DNA from: Oscillospiraceae bacterium
GTDB lineage: Bacteria > Bacillota > Clostridia > Oscillospirales > Ruminococcaceae
Assembly (NCBI GenBank): GCA_902798695.1
Contig: CADBXK010000001.1
Location: forward strand, 1-64,000
Length of the DNA: 64,000 bases
Direction of reading: 5' to 3'
A model generated the notes under the pieces. The model did not search any database, was not told the origin of the DNA, and worked only from the letters and a program-made list of their open reading frames with translations. Numbering within the stretch: position 1 is the stretch's first letter; each line of letters starts with the position of its first letter. Shown here piece by piece: positions 16,826 to 25,511 of this stretch. The position numbers and the translations under genes were made by a program.

Positions 16826-17485
16826 ATGTTAACTCAGAAAAAGAAAGAGTTCATCTCATTTATGATACAGTCGGATGTTTTGAAATTTGGAGAATTTATT
16901 ACTAAGAGTGGTAGAAAAACTCCATATTTTATAAATACAGGTAACTATAAAACTGGTAGACAGTTTAATATTTTAAGTAAATTTTATGCACAGATGATCA
17001 AAGAGTGTGGATGTGAGTATGATGCTTTATTTGGTCCTGCGTATAAAGGAATACCTTTAGTAACGTGTTGTGCAAATGCATTGTATTGTGAATATGGTGA
17101 AGACAAGCCTATTTTTTTCAATCGCAAAGAAGTAAAGGATCATGGTGAAGGTGGAAGTATAGTTGGATATAATCCTAAAGATGGTGATAGAATTATTATA
17201 ATCGAAGATGTTATAACGGCGGGGACGGCAATTAGGGAAGTTTTTCCAATTTTAAAATCATGTGGAGATATATCTTGTGAGGATATGTTTATTTCTGTTA
17301 ACAGATGTGAAGTGGGTAGTAACTTTAATAAAACAGCTATAGATGAAGTTATGGAAGAATTTGGAATAGATGTCCATTCAATAGTTAGTGTTATGGATAT
17401 TCGTGAATATTTAGAGATGCAAGGTGGATATGAAAAGTATATCAAAGAAATGGATGAATATATTAAAAATTATTGTGTTTTATAG
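16826..17485 (+). CDS. pyrE: Orotate phosphoribosyltransferase
   Basis: 219 residues. The PRPP-binding motif RIIIIEDVITAGTAIRE (about 121-137) and the N-terminal SGRKTPYFINTG are typical of OPRTase. It converts orotate and PRPP to orotidine 5'-monophosphate in pyrimidine synthesis. ATG 16826 follows AATAGGTGGT; an in-frame GTG four codons earlier overlaps that site and is rejected. It stands apart from other pyr genes, with its own promoter and terminator. Confidence 0.94.
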   Translation: MLTQKKKEFISFMIQSDVLKFGEFITKSGRKTPYFINTGNYKTGRQFNILSKFYAQMIKECGCEYDALFGPAYKGIPLVTCCANALYCEYGEDKPIFFNRKEVKDHGEGGSIVGYNPKDGDRIIIIEDVITAGTAIREVFPILKSCGDISCEDMFISVNRCEVGSNFNKTAIDEVMEEFGIDVHSIVSVMDIREYLEMQGGYEKYIKEMDEYIKNYCVL

Positions 17486-17504
17486 TTTGATTTTTAAGCA
17501 AAAT

Positions 17505-17547
17505 AAAAGCATTAACAGTCTATGTTAGTAGTTGTTAATGCTTTTTA
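17505..17547. terminator. Terminator between pyrE and rnpB
   Basis: AAAAGCATTAACA...TGTTAATGCTTTT (13-bp stem) followed by T-rich sequence. It serves pyrE, and because the stem is flanked by A's it may also end rnpB from the other side. Confidence 0.8.
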
Positions 17548-17580
17548 CTATATATAGTAAATAAAAGTATTCAATATATA

Positions 17581-17920
17581 GTGTGACTGAACCTATAAGC
17601 CGAGTTCTGTTTACGTGACAATCTATCTATATATTACGTCGCCGTAATATTAAAGCCATCTTTCGAGAGCGTCGGACAAACGATATTCTCAACTGATGTT
17701 GCACCGAATAGGGTTTACACGGCAACATGGTTTCCCATGTTCCGGTGAGCTCTTACCTCACCTTTCCATCCTTACTCAATATAAATATTGGGCGGTTTAT
17801 TTCTGTTGCACTATCCCTAGAGTCACCTCCGCCTGCCGTTAACAGGTATTCTGTCCTATGGTGCTCGGACTTTCCTCACTCAACATTAAGTTAGAGCGCT
17901 GCCACACAGCTCACTCACAC
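17581..17920 (-). ncRNA. rnpB: RNase P RNA (class A)
   Basis: Read on the minus strand, all universal parts are present: GAGGAAAGTCCGAGCACC near the 5' end, GGATAGTGCAACAGAAA, GTGAGGTAAGAGCTCACC, and ACAGAACTCGGCTTATAGGT near the 3' end. The terminal P1 helix pairs GTGTGA (5') with TCACAC (3'). The RNA matures the 5' ends of tRNAs with RnpA. The length of about 340 nt is normal. Exact ends are inferred from P1. Confidence 0.95.
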
Positions 17921-17983
17921 AGATATAATTTTATCAAAACAAGTAAATAATGTCAAATGAGACATATGAATGTTATAGCATTG

Positions 17984-18012
17984 TTGACAAAGCATACAAT
18001 ATTTTATATAAT
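17984..18012 (+). promoter_or_regulatory. Consensus sigma-A promoter of the rubrerythrin operon
   Basis: TTGACA, exactly 17 nt, then TATAAT: a perfect vegetative promoter, 59 nt upstream of the rubrerythrin ATG. The PerR-like operator lies just downstream. Confidence 0.85.
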
Positions 18013-18019
18013 CTATTTA

Positions 18020-18034
18020 CTATAAATGTTATAG
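18020..18034 (+). promoter_or_regulatory. PerR-like operator
   Basis: The perfect inverted repeat CTATAA-ATG-TTATAG (6-3-6) matches the 15-bp Per box pattern (TTATAATnATTATAA) at the core TATAA/TTATA. It begins 8 nt after the -10 hexamer, over the expected transcription start, a natural repressor site. Peroxide control of rubrerythrins by PerR is known in Clostridium; its action here is inferred. Confidence 0.6.
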
Positions 18035-18070
18035 ATATAGTAAAATTTATATATTTTGGAGGTAAGTGTA

Positions 18071-18601
18071 ATGGATTTAAAAGGTACTAAAACAGAGAAA
18101 AATTTAAGAACTGCTTTTGCTGGCGAATCACAGGCTTCAATTAAATATACCTATTATGCATCTAAGGCTAAAAAGGAAGGCTATGAAAAGATAGCAGATA
18201 TTTTTTTGGAGGCTGCTCATAATGAACATGAGCATGCAAAAATTTGGTTTAAACTTCTCAATAATGGAATACCATCTACATTGGAAAATTTGAAAGATGC
18301 CTCTGCAGGTGAAAATTTTGAATGGACAGATATGTATGCCAATTTTGCAAAGGAAGCAAGAGAAGAAGGTTTCAATGAGATAGCAGATTTATTTGATGGT
18401 GTTGCTAACATTGAAAAAAGCCATGAAGCTAGATATAATGATGTTATTGAATGTTTGAATAACGATAAAGTTTTTAAAGCGGATGATGAGTGTGCATGGA
18501 TTTGTAGAAATTGTGGTCATATACATTTTGGAAAATCGGCACCAGATAGTTGTCCAATATGTTCGCATCCTAAGGCTTTTTTTGAAAGGAGAGGCGAATG
18601 A
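18071..18601 (+). CDS. rbr: Rubrerythrin
   Basis: 176 residues: an N-terminal four-helix ferritin-like diiron domain (about 1-135, with E and ExxH ligand motifs such as EAAHNEHEHA) and a C-terminal rubredoxin-like Fe(SCys)4 domain (WICRNCGH...CPICSHPK, about 141-165). It reduces hydrogen peroxide with electrons from rubredoxin or NADH in anaerobes. ATG 18071 follows GGAGGTAAG. Its stop overlaps the ATG of the next gene (ATGA), so it is translationally coupled to an exported M16 peptidase. Confidence 0.96.
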   Translation: MDLKGTKTEKNLRTAFAGESQASIKYTYYASKAKKEGYEKIADIFLEAAHNEHEHAKIWFKLLNNGIPSTLENLKDASAGENFEWTDMYANFAKEAREEGFNEIADLFDGVANIEKSHEARYNDVIECLNNDKVFKADDECAWICRNCGHIHFGKSAPDSCPICSHPKAFFERRGE

Positions 18602-20535
18602 AATTAATAAAGCATGGAATATTGCTTGTGTTGGCACTCTGCATTTTTATGTTGGGTGCTAATGTTATTTTGGTTCAAGCAATGGGTGATGATGAAATTA
18701 AAGCTGTTAGCGCAGCTAATCAAGTTGAAAATTATAATTTAAAAAGAGTTTTGAAAATTAAAAATGAGAATGCAACAGATGAAAATAATTATATATTGCA
18801 TTATGAACATAAAAAAACAGGGGCGCAACTTATTTGTTTTATTAATCTTGATTATGATAATCTTGAGATTGCTTATAGAGTTCCACCTCAAAATGATAAT
18901 GGAATTCCCCACGCTTTAGAACATTGTTGTTTTGATGAGATGATGATCCAACCTGAAGATAGCATAGATGCTGATTTTGAGGCATATACGGGTAAATTTG
19001 GAGTATTATTTAGAACTTATTTTTTAGGAGGCGATTTTAACAATCTTAATTTTTTGATCAATTCATTGAAAAACAACAAAATTTTGAGCAACGAAAATAT
19101 TTTTAAAAAACAGGTCTTTAATCAAACTAAGAGTAATGATGGAACAATATTAAATCGAGGTAGAATGTATATTGAAATGATGCAAAATGATAAATATATG
19201 CATTCTGTACATGCGGATAAGATTTATAATTATGAAATAATAAATCATGGCAACAAATTAAAATTTGAACCTGGAGGCATACCAGAAAATATCCCCAATT
19301 GTAGTTATAATGATGTTTGTGATGCTTATAATAAATATATGCACCCATCAAATTCTTTGATTGTTATCAGAAGTACATGTTTTAAAGATGTTATGGCAAA
19401 TTTAGACAAGAATTTTTTAAATTATTATGATAAAAAAAATATAGATGTTGATTATAAATTGCCTAAAAATGATAATGGTGAATTTTTTCAGCAATATAAT
19501 GTTGGTGGATTAAAGAATATTTTTTCTGAGAATTATGACTATTGTGGAGCGGCTATTTATCCTTTGAAAGGTGTTAAAAATAATAAAATAAGTACATTTA
19601 AAAATTTATGCAACGAAATTAATAGTAAACAATTTCAGAACAAATTAATTGATAGGGGGTATAATGAACTGAAAGCTGAATTTTGTGAGTCTATTGAATA
19701 TCCATGTTTAAGAGTTGCTGTAGCTGGAAATGATGTTAAAAATTTTGATAAAGATATTTTAAATAAAAATTTTGAAAGAATATTAAAGAATGCTATTAAT
19801 AGTTATGATAATAGTTATGATAGTGAAAAAACGGGTTTCAAAAATATTGCTGTGAATGTTTTTATGGCGTCTCATGTTATTTGCGGAGATCCATTTGGTG
19901 ATAGATTTTTTACAATAAAGGATAATGAAATTATTGATTGCGAGGAAGATCCTGGAATTGATAAAAATTTGTGTTTAGAAGTTTTAAAACCGGAAAAAAT
20001 AGTGTTGTTAAAAAATGATAAGATTAAGAAAAATTCAGAAAATATGGATTGTAGATATCAAATATCGTTTGCTAATAACGATAAAGAGATGATTAGATTA
20101 GCGATGAGAATTTTAAATAGAGGATTTGTTAGTAAAGAACTTCAAAGAGAAGGCTCTGTTTATAGAAATATGTATACAAAAAGTGAAGCACATGATGAGA
20201 GATGTTGTTGTTTTTACTCAGATGAAATGGTGGCATTCGATAATATAACTGATTTTTTTAAGAACCACTTTAACGAAAAAGTTAAAAATTTTGTAGTTAG
20301 TGATAAGTTATTTAATTTGGTAAGAAAGAATATTATTAGTAATGCATGTTATTTGGAAGCTGTTTGTCCACCTGAATATTATGGAACGGAAAGTGTTGTT
20401 AAAGAAGAAGTTTTTGATAAAGAATATTCTTTAAGAAAACCAGAAACTAAGAGAGATATTTCTCAAATTAGCAAACAAGAAATTCAGGATTTTATAAGAA
20501 CCGCTAAGTTTATTGGGTATGCTATAGTTAAATAA
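18598..20535 (+). CDS. Exported M16-family zinc peptidase
   Basis: 645 residues beginning with a signal peptide or anchor (KHGILLVLALCIFMLGANVILVQA, ending near 28). The inverted zinc motif HxxEH is present as GIPHALEHCC (H105, E108, H109). A candidate third ligand E193 lies in GRMYIEMM, at the spacing of the GVVxNEM motif of M16 enzymes such as PreP. The protein is shorter than PreP-type enzymes (about 970) and longer than one M16B subunit (about 420), so the second half may be a reduced inactive domain. Its start overlaps the rubrerythrin stop. Substrate unknown; a role in peptide turnover outside the cell is inferred. Confidence 0.75.
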   Translation: MKLIKHGILLVLALCIFMLGANVILVQAMGDDEIKAVSAANQVENYNLKRVLKIKNENATDENNYILHYEHKKTGAQLICFINLDYDNLEIAYRVPPQNDNGIPHALEHCCFDEMMIQPEDSIDADFEAYTGKFGVLFRTYFLGGDFNNLNFLINSLKNNKILSNENIFKKQVFNQTKSNDGTILNRGRMYIEMMQNDKYMHSVHADKIYNYEIINHGNKLKFEPGGIPENIPNCSYNDVCDAYNKYMHPSNSLIVIRSTCFKDVMANLDKNFLNYYDKKNIDVDYKLPKNDNGEFFQQYNVGGLKNIFSENYDYCGAAIYPLKGVKNNKISTFKNLCNEINSKQFQNKLIDRGYNELKAEFCESIEYPCLRVAVAGNDVKNFDKDILNKNFERILKNAINSYDNSYDSEKTGFKNIAVNVFMASHVICGDPFGDRFFTIKDNEIIDCEEDPGIDKNLCLEVLKPEKIVLLKNDKIKKNSENMDCRYQISFANNDKEMIRLAMRILNRGFVSKELQREGSVYRNMYTKSEAHDERCCCFYSDEMVAFDNITDFFKNHFNEKVKNFVVSDKLFNLVRKNIISNACYLEAVCPPEYYGTESVVKEEVFDKEYSLRKPETKRDISQISKQEIQDFIRTAKFIGYAIVK

Positions 20536-20556
20536 AATTTTTTCTTTTTATTTTAT

Positions 20557-20591
20557 TTGAATTTTACACTAATTTGTGATAAAATTAACAA
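20557..20591 (+). promoter_or_regulatory. adhE promoter with overlapping Rex-like box
   Basis: -35 TTGAAT and -10 TAAAAT are 17 nt apart (20557-20585). The 18-nt element TTGTGAT-AAAA-TTAACAA (20574-20591) covers the -10. It fits the Rex pattern TTGTTAAnnnnTTAACAA, perfect in the right half and 5 of 7 in the left. Rex represses fermentative alcohol dehydrogenase genes when NADH is low. Confidence 0.6.
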
Positions 20592-20635
20592 TAGTGAATT
20601 GTAAGTGGCAAATATCATTGAGAGGAAGAATTTTT

Positions 20636-23239
20636 ATGAACAATAAATGTGTGGTTGATAGTGTTGAAACACTTAAAATTAAACTTAAAAATATGAGAGA
20701 AGCTCAGAATAAATATGCGAAGTTTACACAAGAACAAGTAGATGAAATATTTTTTAGAGCGTCAGTTGCGGCAAATCAACAGAGAATTTCATTGGCCAAA
20801 ATGGCTGTGGATGAAACAAATATGGGTGTTGTTGAAGATAAAGTTATAAAAAATCACTATGCTTCAGAGTATATTTACAATAAATATAAGTATACAAAAA
20901 CTTGTGGAGTGATAGAAGAAGATAAATCGTTTGGAATAAAAAAAATAGCAGAACCTATTGGCTTAATTACCGCTGTTATTCCAACAACTAATCCGACTTC
21001 TACTGCAATATTTAAAGCTTTAATTGCTTTAAAAACTCGCAATGCTATAATTATTTCTCCACACCCTAGAGCTAAAAAATCTACAATTGCTGCGGCTAAA
21101 ATTGTTTTGGATGCAGCAATCAAGGCTGGTGCACCAAAAGACATTATATCTTGGATTGATGAGCCTTCTCTTGAACTTACTAATATGGCTATGAGAGAAG
21201 CGGATATTATTCTTGCTACTGGTGGCCCAGGAATGGTTAAAGCGGCATATTCTTCAGGTAAGCCTGCAATTGGAGTTGGTGCGGGTAATACGCCGGCTGT
21301 TATAGACGAGTCTGCTGACATTAAAATGGCAGTTATGTCTATTGTGCATTCCAAAACATTTGATAATGGAATGATATGTGCATCTGAGCAATCTTGCATA
21401 GTTGATAAGAACATTTATGATGAGGTTAAAAGCGAATTTAAATTAAGAGGCTGTTACTTTTTGAATTCAGATGAATTACAAAAGATTCGTGAAACAATTT
21501 TGATTGATGGATCTTTAAATGCTAAAATTGTTGGACAAAAGCCTTCTACTATAGCAAAGTTAGCTGGATTTGAGGTGGATGAAGATACTAAAATTTTAAT
21601 TGGTGAAGTTGAGTCTGTTGGACTTGAGGAAGCATTTGCTCATGAAAAATTATCGCCAATTTTAGCTATGTATAAAGCAGAAAATTTTGATGATGCTATT
21701 TCAAAAGCACAATCTTTAATAGAGGACGGTGGATTGGGACATACATCATCTATATATATTAACTCTTTGACCGAGAAAAGCAAAATGAGTAAATTTGAGT
21801 CTGCTATGAAAACATGCCGAGTGTTGGTAAACACACCATCTTCACATGGTGGAATAGGAGATATTTATAATTTTGCTCTAACACCTTCTTTAACATTAGG
21901 ATGTGGATCTTGGGGAGGAAATTCAGTTTCTGATAACGTAGGTGTTTTAAATCTACTTAATATTAAACAGGTTGCTGAGAGGAGAGAAAATATGCTTTGG
22001 TTTAGAGCACCTCAAAAAGTTTATTTTAAGAAAGGTTGTATGGGTGTAGCAATACGCGAATTAAAAGAAGTTTTAAACAAGAAACGTGCTTTTATAGTTA
22101 CAGACTCTTTTTTATATAAAAATGGATATACTAAAAATTTAACAAAATATTTGGAAGAAATGGATATAACTCATCATACATTTTATAACGTTGAACCTGA
22201 TCCAACACTTGCATGTGCTGAAGAGGGTGCAAGGGCTATGATGTCTTTTGAACCGGATGTTATAATTACTCTTGGTGGAGGATCTGCTATGGATGCTGCT
22301 AAGATAATGTGGGTTATGTATGAGCACCCTGAGGTTGAATTTCAAGACCTTGCTATGCGTTTTATGGATATAAGAAAAAGAGTTTATCAATTTCCTAAAA
22401 TGGGAACAAAAGCTTATTTTGTGGCATGTCCTACTTCGGCTGGAACCGGTTCTGAGGTAACACCTTTTGCGGTTATCACAGATCAAAATAATGGAGTGAA
22501 ATATCCTTTGGCAGATTATGAACTTATGCCAAATATGGCTATTATTGATGCCGATGTAATGATGGATGCACCTAAGGGATTAACAAGTGCATCTGGAATT
22601 GACGCTTTAGTGCATGCATTGGAAGCATATGCCTCCATTATGGCAACAGGATACACAGATGGATTGGCGTTAACTGCTATTAAAACAATATTTAAATATT
22701 TGCCTAGAGCATATGATAATGGGGCAGAAGATGTTGAAGCAAGAGAAAAAATGGCTGAAGCGGCAACATCAGCTGGTATGGCTTTTGCGAATGCATTTTT
22801 AGGTGTTTGTCATTCAATGGCACATAAATTGGGAGCATATCATCACTTGCCACATGGAATTGCTAATGCGTTGCTTTTAACTATCGTTATGAGATATAAT
22901 GCTTCAGAAAATCCTACAAAAATGGGAACGTTTCCACAATATAAATATCCTATTACTTTAAGACGCTATTGTGAATGTGCAGAATTTTTGGGTATAAAAG
23001 GTAAGAATGATGAGGAAACTTTAAACAAGTTTATAGATGCAATAGAAGATTTAAAGGTAAAAATTGGAATTAAACCTACAATTAAAGATTATGGAATTTC
23101 AGAAGAAGATTTTTTAAAAACGTTAGATGAAATGTCTGAGCGTGCTTTTGACGATCAATGCACTGGAGCTAATCCAAGATATCCATTGATAAGTGAGATT
23201 AAAAATATGTTTAAAGAAGCTTATTATGGCAAAAAATAA
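20636..23239 (+). CDS. adhE: Bifunctional acetaldehyde-CoA/alcohol dehydrogenase
   Basis: 867 residues, the usual AdhE length. The N-terminal half (about 1-440) is a CoA-acylating aldehyde dehydrogenase with catalytic Cys near 247 in GMICASEQ. The C-terminal half (about 455-867) is an iron-type alcohol dehydrogenase with GGGSAMDAAK and His ligands in CHSMAHKLGAYHHLPHG. It reduces acetyl-CoA to ethanol, regenerating NAD+ in fermentation, and normally forms spirosomes. ATG 20636 follows GAGAGGAAG; an in-frame start 20 codons earlier overlaps the promoter and is rejected. Confidence 0.97.
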   Translation: MNNKCVVDSVETLKIKLKNMREAQNKYAKFTQEQVDEIFFRASVAANQQRISLAKMAVDETNMGVVEDKVIKNHYASEYIYNKYKYTKTCGVIEEDKSFGIKKIAEPIGLITAVIPTTNPTSTAIFKALIALKTRNAIIISPHPRAKKSTIAAAKIVLDAAIKAGAPKDIISWIDEPSLELTNMAMREADIILATGGPGMVKAAYSSGKPAIGVGAGNTPAVIDESADIKMAVMSIVHSKTFDNGMICASEQSCIVDKNIYDEVKSEFKLRGCYFLNSDELQKIRETILIDGSLNAKIVGQKPSTIAKLAGFEVDEDTKILIGEVESVGLEEAFAHEKLSPILAMYKAENFDDAISKAQSLIEDGGLGHTSSIYINSLTEKSKMSKFESAMKTCRVLVNTPSSHGGIGDIYNFALTPSLTLGCGSWGGNSVSDNVGVLNLLNIKQVAERRENMLWFRAPQKVYFKKGCMGVAIRELKEVLNKKRAFIVTDSFLYKNGYTKNLTKYLEEMDITHHTFYNVEPDPTLACAEEGARAMMSFEPDVIITLGGGSAMDAAKIMWVMYEHPEVEFQDLAMRFMDIRKRVYQFPKMGTKAYFVACPTSAGTGSEVTPFAVITDQNNGVKYPLADYELMPNMAIIDADVMMDAPKGLTSASGIDALVHALEAYASIMATGYTDGLALTAIKTIFKYLPRAYDNGAEDVEAREKMAEAATSAGMAFANAFLGVCHSMAHKLGAYHHLPHGIANALLLTIVMRYNASENPTKMGTFPQYKYPITLRRYCECAEFLGIKGKNDEETLNKFIDAIEDLKVKIGIKPTIKDYGISEEDFLKTLDEMSERAFDDQCTGANPRYPLISEIKNMFKEAYYGKK

Positions 23240-23249
23240 ATAATTTATT

Positions 23250-23285
23250 AAGCAATTGCAAGTTATTTATGCAATTGCTTTTTAT
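23250..23285 (+). terminator. Terminator after adhE
   Basis: Ten-bp stem AGCAATTGCA/TGCAATTGCT followed by T5. Confidence 0.82.
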
Positions 23286-23313
23286 GTATTTTTGTAAAAT
23301 ATATATGATTTAG

Positions 23314-23342
23314 TTGACATATTGATTTTTAAGGCATATAAT
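23314..23342 (+). promoter_or_regulatory. Consensus sigma-A promoter of the M-box/corA unit
   Basis: TTGACA, 17 nt, TATAAT. Transcription should start close to 23349, just ahead of the riboswitch. Confidence 0.82.
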
Positions 23343-23357
23343 AAATAAAGTTAATAT

Positions 23358-23535
23358 TATTCGGTAGGTGAGGCTACCCTAGGGATACGGATTGCTGCCG
23401 CGATGTTGTGGAGACACAATTAGATGGTAAGGAACAGTCCATGTCGTTTTTAAGGCATGGAATAATGCAATAACATTGCCCTAGAGGAGTTAAAGCTTGA
23501 ACGATGACATAGTATGATTTTTAGCCAGTTTTTGG
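23358..23535 (+). promoter_or_regulatory. M-box (ykoK) magnesium riboswitch
   Basis: Conserved M-box blocks appear in order: GGTAGGTGAGGCTACC, GGGATACGGATTGCTGCC, GGAGACACAA, GGAACAGTCCATGTCG and AGGAGTTAAAGCTTGAACGA. M-box RNAs fold with Mg2+ and end transcription of Mg2+ transporter genes. The downstream gene is corA and a terminator hairpin lies between them, as expected. The 3' boundary is approximate. Confidence 0.92.
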
Positions 23536-23540
23536 TTTGT

Positions 23541-23577
23541 TCTCTTGTCGTTGTTTAGCGATGAGAGTTTTTATTTT
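23541..23577 (+). terminator. Riboswitch-controlled terminator before corA
   Basis: CTCTTGTCG...CGATGAGAG (9 pairs, two G-T) followed by TTTTTATTTTATT. This is the expression platform of the M-box: formed at high Mg2+, opened at low Mg2+. Confidence 0.78.
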
Positions 23578-23623
23578 ATTAAAATTATAAAAATAAATCA
23601 ATATATTTACAGTGGTGATTTTT

Positions 23624-24535
23624 ATGTATTTTGTAATTAAAGAAGTTCTTGAGGAATGCAGCAAAGATTATATTAAAGTATGTGATGAAAAATATGTTGC
23701 TGTTTTAAGTTTAAAAGAATGGAGAGTTCAACGAGATAGTTTCGATTTGGGAATTGATATCGAATTAGAAACAGCAGATATTTTGAATACTACGGCAGAT
23801 GTTAACTATGATTCATTAACTGGAACGTTTTGCATACCAAATAGATTAAATTTGTTTGAAGAGCATAAATTTGCTTTTGCATTAGATGAAAAAGGAATTG
23901 TTTTTATAGATGATAGTGGAGTAGTTAAAAGCATGATACAGAAAATACAAATAAGTAGACGCTGGAGATTTCCGAGTTTAGAACGTTTTTTATATGATTT
24001 TTTAGAGCAAATTATAAAAGACGACTTTAGGCTTATGGCTAATTATGAGAGAGAATTGGGTATGATAGAACGCGAAATTATTGAAAATGAAGATGCTATG
24101 CCTAATAGAGTGAATGATATGCGAGGAGACATTAGGGATTTAAGAATACATTATGAGCAACTTTTAGACTTGGGACAGATTTTTGAGGAAAATGAAAACA
24201 GTTTTTTTGAAGATGAAAACATACGTTATTTTCATTTGTTTTTAAATAGGGTAGAGCGGTTGCGTGATATGTCTTCGTCTATTAGAGACTATACAATGCA
24301 GGTTAGAGACCTTTACAAATCTCATTTGGATATAAAACAAAATAGAATAATCACAATATTGACTGTAATTACTTCAATTTTTATGCCATTAACATTAATA
24401 ACGGGATGGTTTGGTATGAATTTTAAAAATATGCCTGAATTAGAGTCGCCTTTGGGATATCCTGTTGTGTTTATCATTTGTGTTCTTATAATTATTTCAA
24501 GTTTGTTGTTTTTTAAGCGAAAAAAATGGCTTTAA
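23624..24535 (+). CDS. corA: CorA-family magnesium transporter
   Basis: 303 residues: a cytosolic alpha/beta and long-helix domain (about 1-240), then two C-terminal transmembrane helices (about 244-264 and 278-297). The first ends with the family signature GMNF (about 264-267), and a basic tail (KRKKWL) follows the second. It is a pentameric Mg2+ (or Co2+) channel in the plasma membrane. The M-box upstream argues for Mg2+ uptake. ATG 23624 is used; the GTGGTGAT before it is a weak ribosome binding site and contains in-frame GTG codons that could also start. Confidence 0.94.
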   Translation: MYFVIKEVLEECSKDYIKVCDEKYVAVLSLKEWRVQRDSFDLGIDIELETADILNTTADVNYDSLTGTFCIPNRLNLFEEHKFAFALDEKGIVFIDDSGVVKSMIQKIQISRRWRFPSLERFLYDFLEQIIKDDFRLMANYERELGMIEREIIENEDAMPNRVNDMRGDIRDLRIHYEQLLDLGQIFEENENSFFEDENIRYFHLFLNRVERLRDMSSSIRDYTMQVRDLYKSHLDIKQNRIITILTVITSIFMPLTLITGWFGMNFKNMPELESPLGYPVVFIICVLIIISSLLFFKRKKWL

Positions 24536-24556
24536 TATGGTTGTGCTTTATAGTTT

Positions 24557-24596
24557 AAAAAAGAAGAGTCCTATATTATAGAGACTCTTCTTTTTT
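24557..24596. terminator. Bidirectional terminator
   Basis: A long stem AAAAAAGAAGAGTC/GACTCTTCTTTTTT, T-rich on both strands, between convergent corA and the metallophosphoesterase gene (whose stop lies inside the T-run). Confidence 0.88.
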
Positions 24597-25494
24597 ATTG
24601 ATTTACATATTTTTCAAGATTTTGAGGACCTTCAAGAACATTTCTGCAGACGTATAAATTTTGTTTTTTTCCCGTGCATACTGACCATTTTACTAAGGAT
24701 ATTTGGTTTTTAGCAATTTCAATTCCTGTTAAACAACCCGGATGAATACAACTTCCATCGTTAAAGTATAAACTTGATTCTGGATTTGCAAATATTGGTC
24801 TGTGAGTGTGGCCAGAAATTAATATGTGATTTTTTTGTTTTGCAAATTTAGCTAGTTTTTTTTCTATTTTGTCTCTTTTTTGATGAGACACTCCTGCAGA
24901 TATGGGTGCTTTAAATCCAATTAATTCTAAGGGACTCCATAAATATCTTACTAAAAATCTAGAAACTGGCCAAAACGTGTCATTTAACAAATCTCCTTGA
25001 TGACCATGAATTAGAAATATTTTGGAGTTTATTTGTTTGTTTTCTAAAATTATACTTTCATATGTTTTTAATGTTTTAAATATAGATTCGTTGCATTTTT
25101 TTTGGTTGTTTTTATGTTTTTCACAGTGCTTTTTTATATATTTTTTTTTGCTCTTAACAATATCATGATTTCCGTATATCATGTGCAGTTTTTTCTTTTG
25201 ATGAAACTTAGACATAATGCTAAAAGTATCGGCGTGCACTTCTATTATTTCACTTAATTTTTTGTTTTCCCAAAGTTCATCGCCATCACCTAATTCAATG
25301 TAACTGAATCCCTGTTTATAGTAATATTTTAATGCCCCATAGAATAAATTTTGATTTGATAGAAAATTATCTCCAACGTTTCCTCTGCCTCTGTGGCAGT
25401 CGCTCATTATAATAAACTTAGAGTTATTGTCAAAATTAATATGATGAGCATTTTTGTATGATTTTTCAATTCTTTTATAACCTAAAGATATCAA
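24595..25494 (-). CDS. Calcineurin-like metallophosphoesterase
   Basis: 299 residues with the full metal-binding set: SDCHRG (about 31-36, aspartate-x-histidine), GDGDELWE (about 70-77), GNHD (108-111), HGHQGD and GHTHRP. It has no signal peptide, so it is cytosolic or peripheral. The substrate is unknown; the set resembles LpxH/YfcE-like enzymes but no lipid A exists in such organisms. It ends an apparent two-gene unit, 17 nt after the DUF4474 gene. Confidence 0.82.
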   Translation of the reverse strand: MISLGYKRIEKSYKNAHHINFDNNSKFIIMSDCHRGRGNVGDNFLSNQNLFYGALKYYYKQGFSYIELGDGDELWENKKLSEIIEVHADTFSIMSKFHQKKKLHMIYGNHDIVKSKKKYIKKHCEKHKNNQKKCNESIFKTLKTYESIILENKQINSKIFLIHGHQGDLLNDTFWPVSRFLVRYLWSPLELIGFKAPISAGVSHQKRDKIEKKLAKFAKQKNHILISGHTHRPIFANPESSLYFNDGSCIHPGCLTGIEIAKNQISLVKWSVCTGKKQNLYVCRNVLEGPQNLEKYVNQ

Positions 25495-25511
25495 AATGAT
25501 GTCAGTCCTTT

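Noticed and set aside
20576-20635. 20-codon upstream extension of AdhE
   Set aside because: It would start within the promoter and Rex-like box; GAGAGGAAG precedes the later ATG.
22139-22486. 115-codon antisense frame inside adhE
   Set aside because: It has no ribosome binding site and mirrors the codon use of adhE; it is a shadow of the real gene, like other antisense frames in this window.
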